From positions 1 through 22,941 of the forward strand of contig JAHJSD010000044.1 in the NCBI GenBank assembly GCA_018830585.1: a stretch of DNA of 22,941 nucleotides. Reading direction: 5' to 3'. The notes beneath the pieces were generated by a model. The model saw only the letters and a program-made list of their open reading frames with translations, ran no database searches and was not told the origin of the DNA. Source of the DNA: Patescibacteria group bacterium. Lineage in GTDB: Bacteria > Patescibacteriota > Microgenomatia > UBA12405 > JAHJSD01. Positions 21,111 through 22,941 of this stretch are shown here, one piece after another. Numbering within the stretch: position 1 is the stretch's first letter; each line of letters starts with the position of its first letter. The translations under genes were made by a program, and so were the position numbers.

Positions 21111-21760
21111 AGAAAATTTTAATACCGGTAAATCCGTTAAAACAACAGAACTCCAATGCTTGTTCGATAACTTGCGCGAGGATGATATTCGCGTATTATG
21201 GCTTAAATGTCACCTACGAAGAAATATTTAAGTTCATAATTAAAGCCACTCCTGACGGAGGCTCATTCCTCTCAGAAATTGGCAGGTTTGCCAAACACAA
21301 AGGATTCGACGTTGATCTATATGCTTTTAATCTTTATTTAACTGATCCAAAAGATGACTGCCTACCCGTGAATAAGCTTTTAGATAAATTGGAAAAACAA
21401 TTAGAAGATTCCCGGCGAGATAAGTATTACGATCTAATGCTTGAATCAACGATTAAAGGAATCAAAGAAGGAGTAAACTACACTATCAAAAAACCGGATT
21501 TCAAAATTATAAAAACTTATCTGAATAATAAAATCCCATTATCCGTAAGACTAAATTATGCTGCTCTTATCGGGAAACAGGGAGATCCTTTTGACACCCA
21601 TGACGTGGTTCTTTCCGGACTGAACGGCAACAGGGTCTATCTTGTTGATCCAAAAGATGCCGGCGTAAGATTGTTTGATGCTCAAGATTTGATGTTTGCC
21701 ATTTTCCAAAGCAAAATAATTTCTGCCAGTGCATATTTATTGGCAGTAAAGCCTAAATGA
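21107..21760 (+). CDS. C39-like cysteine peptidase domain protein
   Basis: 217 residues. The N-terminal block QQNSNACSITCARMIFAYYG (13-32) follows the C39/papain-like pattern Q...C(x)13 ending in YYG, with C19 as likely nucleophile. The distal residues are H165 in DTHDVVLSG and D181 in VYLVDP, the expected Cys-His-Asp order. No signal peptide or membrane segment, so a cytoplasmic enzyme is likely, unlike C39 domains fused to bacteriocin exporters. The middle (about 75-130) is a charged insertion (KLLDKLEKQLEDSRRDKYYD). Overlap of four bases with fic indicates a functional pair. Its substrate is unknown; a role in processing or controlling the Fic partner is a guess. Confidence 0.7.
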   Translation: MKKILIPVNPLKQQNSNACSITCARMIFAYYGLNVTYEEIFKFIIKATPDGGSFLSEIGRFAKHKGFDVDLYAFNLYLTDPKDDCLPVNKLLDKLEKQLEDSRRDKYYDLMLESTIKGIKEGVNYTIKKPDFKIIKTYLNNKIPLSVRLNYAALIGKQGDPFDTHDVVLSGLNGNRVYLVDPKDAGVRLFDAQDLMFAIFQSKIISASAYLLAVKPK

Positions 21761-22103
21761 TTTAAGGCTCCCCATATCAATAGCATTTCAAAAAATTCTG
21801 TTATCCAAAATACGGATAATAGTTTACCTTGAGCAGTTCGGCGGGTTATAACCCTGAGTTTGTCGAAGGACTCACTGTTAAAACTTGCCGGAGAGTCGCT
21901 ATCCAAAGTATGGGTAAAAAAGTATCCCCACCTGTCTTCTTTATCATTCCCGACCGCCTTGTCCGGCGAAGCCTCCACAACTGAAAAAAGTGCCAAGCTG
22001 TGCTTGATAGATTACGGGGGCATCTGCGGAATGTATCGGACAAAACGGTCGTCGAATTTCTCGGGGTTTGATTTAGAGTCTACTTTTGATTAAAATCGGC
22101 CTA
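21761..22103. other. Intergenic region with repeat R3, copy b
   Basis: 343 bp. R3 copy b spans 21798-21875 (ctgttatccaaaatacgg ... ccctgagtttgtcgaaggac), followed by a partial third occurrence of its head (gctatccaaagtatgggtaa, about 21898-21917). The two ORFs seen here are made of this repeat and are not supported as genes. The promoter of the phosphatase gene is at its right edge. Confidence 0.6.
22068..22096 (+). promoter_or_regulatory. Promoter of the histidine phosphatase gene
   Basis: TTGATT (22068-22073), 17 bp, TAAAAT (22091-22096), then seven bases to ATG 22104. The predicted start site coincides with the start codon. Confidence 0.6.
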
Positions 22104-22733
22104 ATGTCGAAGTTAATTTTAGTTCGTCACGGAGAAACAGAAAAGAATACTCAAGGTCTGCTTCATGACTCTTTTGACCAGGAAGTTCTTAATTCAAAAG
22201 GTAGACAGCAAATAAGAGTAACCGCAAAACACCTTACCTCGTTTAACCTTGACTTAATTTTTTCTTCAAAAGAAAGCCGAGCAGTTGAGAGCAGTCTAAT
22301 TTTATCCAAGGAGTTGGTAATTCCTTTCCAGGAAATAGAAGGTTTACATGAAAGGAACTGGGGGAAACTTTCCGGTAAACCCTGGTCTGACATTAAAAGA
22401 ATTTTGGACCCGATGGGATTAGACGAAAGATACGCCTACCTCCCGCCAGGAGGTGAGTCTTGGCAAAGGTTTGAGCGAAGACTTAATCAGGCTGTTAAAC
22501 ATCTGGTTAGTAATAGCTCAGATAAAAGTATCGTTGTTGTCACTCATGGTGGGGCGATCAGGGCCTTGATGCCATTTCTATTGAGTGTTCCGAAGGAGGA
22601 AAGTTTCAAATATGATCCGGACAACGCCTCTGTGACAATCTTTAACGTGATATCTCCAAACCAATACGAAAACGTGGTTGTTAACAGTACCAGCCATCTT
22701 CCCGATAAACTAAAAACAGTAAGAGTTAATTAA
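22104..22733 (+). CDS. Histidine phosphatase family protein (phosphoglycerate mutase-like)
   Basis: 209 residues from ATG 22104 (MSKLILVRHGETEKNTQG). The RHG motif (8-10) supplies the phospho-accepting H9, and the second histidine is H148 in VVVTHGGAIRALMPF. R59 and E83 (LHERNWG) fit the remaining active-site positions. This is the GpmB/CobC-like branch that dephosphorylates small metabolites or acts as a mutase. The substrate cannot be told. The frame extends upstream to 22086, but the six extra residues would precede the predicted transcription start. It stands alone between two repeat regions. Confidence 0.85.
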   Translation: MSKLILVRHGETEKNTQGLLHDSFDQEVLNSKGRQQIRVTAKHLTSFNLDLIFSSKESRAVESSLILSKELVIPFQEIEGLHERNWGKLSGKPWSDIKRILDPMGLDERYAYLPPGGESWQRFERRLNQAVKHLVSNSSDKSIVVVTHGGAIRALMPFLLSVPKEESFKYDPDNASVTIFNVISPNQYENVVVNSTSHLPDKLKTVRVN

Positions 22734-22792
22734 ATCAAGAAAACAACCGATTTTGTTAGTTATAAATTCGGAATATTCCAAGTAGTTTATCC

Positions 22793-22840
22793 TGTCAATA
22801 GTTTGTCCACTTCCGAAGTGGTTTACTATTGACATATCGG
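22793..22840 (+). repeat. Class-2 RAYT hairpin repeat
   Basis: tgtcaatagt (22793-22802) pairs with actattgaca (22825-22834), ten perfect bases. Inside, ccactt (22807-22812) pairs with aagtgg (22816-22821). The end ctattgacatatcgg matches 5706-5720 exactly. The order palindrome - ttgacat - atcggg parallels class 1 (palindrome - ttgacac - ctcggg) but with a different stem sequence. Confidence 0.75.
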
Positions 22841-22857
22841 GAAATAACTTGTGCTAT

Positions 22858-22863
22858 TATAAT
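22858..22863 (+). promoter_or_regulatory. -10 box of the second RAYT gene
   Basis: TATAAT five bases before ATG 22869, so the mRNA should be leaderless. The TTGACA within the hairpin repeat is 23 bp upstream, too far for a normal spacer. Confidence 0.45.
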
Positions 22864-22868
22864 TTTAT

Positions 22869-22941
22869 ATGCCCAGAAGAGTAACCCCTTTGGTAAATGG
22901 AGAGTTTTATCATATCTTCAACCGTGGGATAAGCAGACAAC
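22869..22941 (+). CDS. Second RAYT-type transposase (5' end only)
   Basis: The 24 visible codons read MPRRVTPLVNGEFYHIFNRG then ISRQ, and run off the window. GEFYHIFNRGISRQ corresponds to GQYYHLYNRGIAKQ at residues 11-24 of the RAYT at 15790, so this is the same Y1_Tnp family but a clearly different protein. It is preceded by its own hairpin repeat. Whether the HUH and tyrosine residues are intact cannot be seen. Confidence 0.85.
   Translation, partial: MPRRVTPLVNGEFYHIFNRGISRQ

Noticed and set aside
21682..22093. ORFs on both strands between the C39-like gene and the phosphatase gene
   Set aside because: They cover repeat R3 and its flanks and have no protein-like conservation I recognise.
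22829..22863. TTGACA inside the class-2 hairpin as -35 of the second RAYT
   Set aside because: The spacer to TATAAT is 23 bp, well beyond 16-18 bp. The same ttgaca occurs in class-1 repeats without any -10.
1..22941. Alternative genetic code (UGA as glycine, seen in some Patescibacteria)
   Set aside because: TGA terminates truB, fic and the C39-like gene at sensible places and no conserved protein needs TGA read-through.

Overview
The window looks like a piece of a small bacterial chromosome of moderate GC content, most likely from the Candidate Phyla Radiation (Patescibacteria), possibly Microgenomates-like. This placement is inferred from gene style and dense families of short dispersed repeats, not from a marker-gene search. 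The standard code is in use: TAA, TAG and TGA all end genes. Most genes are housekeeping: truB, era, lon, greA, lysS, serS, secA and one tRNA-Glu.

Layout from left to right. 2-391 is the tail of an unrecognised gene. 531-4395 is a leftward four-gene operon (ABC ATPase, ABC-2 permease, GldG-like protein, DUF4340 protein). truB (+) and era (-) converge across 384 bp of repeats. lon (+) follows, behind a promoter that carries a CIRCE-like operator. 9387-10637 is a graveyard: a broken minus-strand gene, an IS200/IS605 tnpA relic, several copies of a composite palindromic repeat, and tRNA-Glu (-). 10638-11242 is non-coding and includes a consensus promoter with a terminator about 110 nt later (candidate small RNA). 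Then come greA, lysS, an HD-domain gene, a small Gly/Pro-rich gene and serS. A RAYT-type transposase gene framed by 34-bp inverted repeats sits between serS and secA. After secA are a small membrane protein, a translationally coupled Fic / C39-like peptidase pair, a histidine phosphatase, and the first codons of a second RAYT.

The most notable structure is a two-family RAYT/repeat system. Family 1 is the transposase at 15790-16461. It is flanked by inverted copies of a motif (palindrome, then taggttgacac) that also heads four dispersed composite repeats: A, B, C and D. A fifth copy, E, has only the first half. Copies A-C add a second hairpin whose arms show compensatory changes; D keeps only the 3' arm of that hairpin. 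Two copies supply the stop codons of host genes (serS and the left-edge gene). Family 2 is the transposase starting at 22869, preceded by a different hairpin ending in the same ttgaca-atcgg grammar.

Other patterns are -10 boxes placed so close to start codons that several mRNAs should be leaderless (gld ATPase, secA, the phosphatase, the second RAYT, and nearly so lon and era), four heptanucleotide tandem tracts (two inside lysS-linked HD and secA coding sequence), and a 10-bp tandem array abutting the fic start codon.
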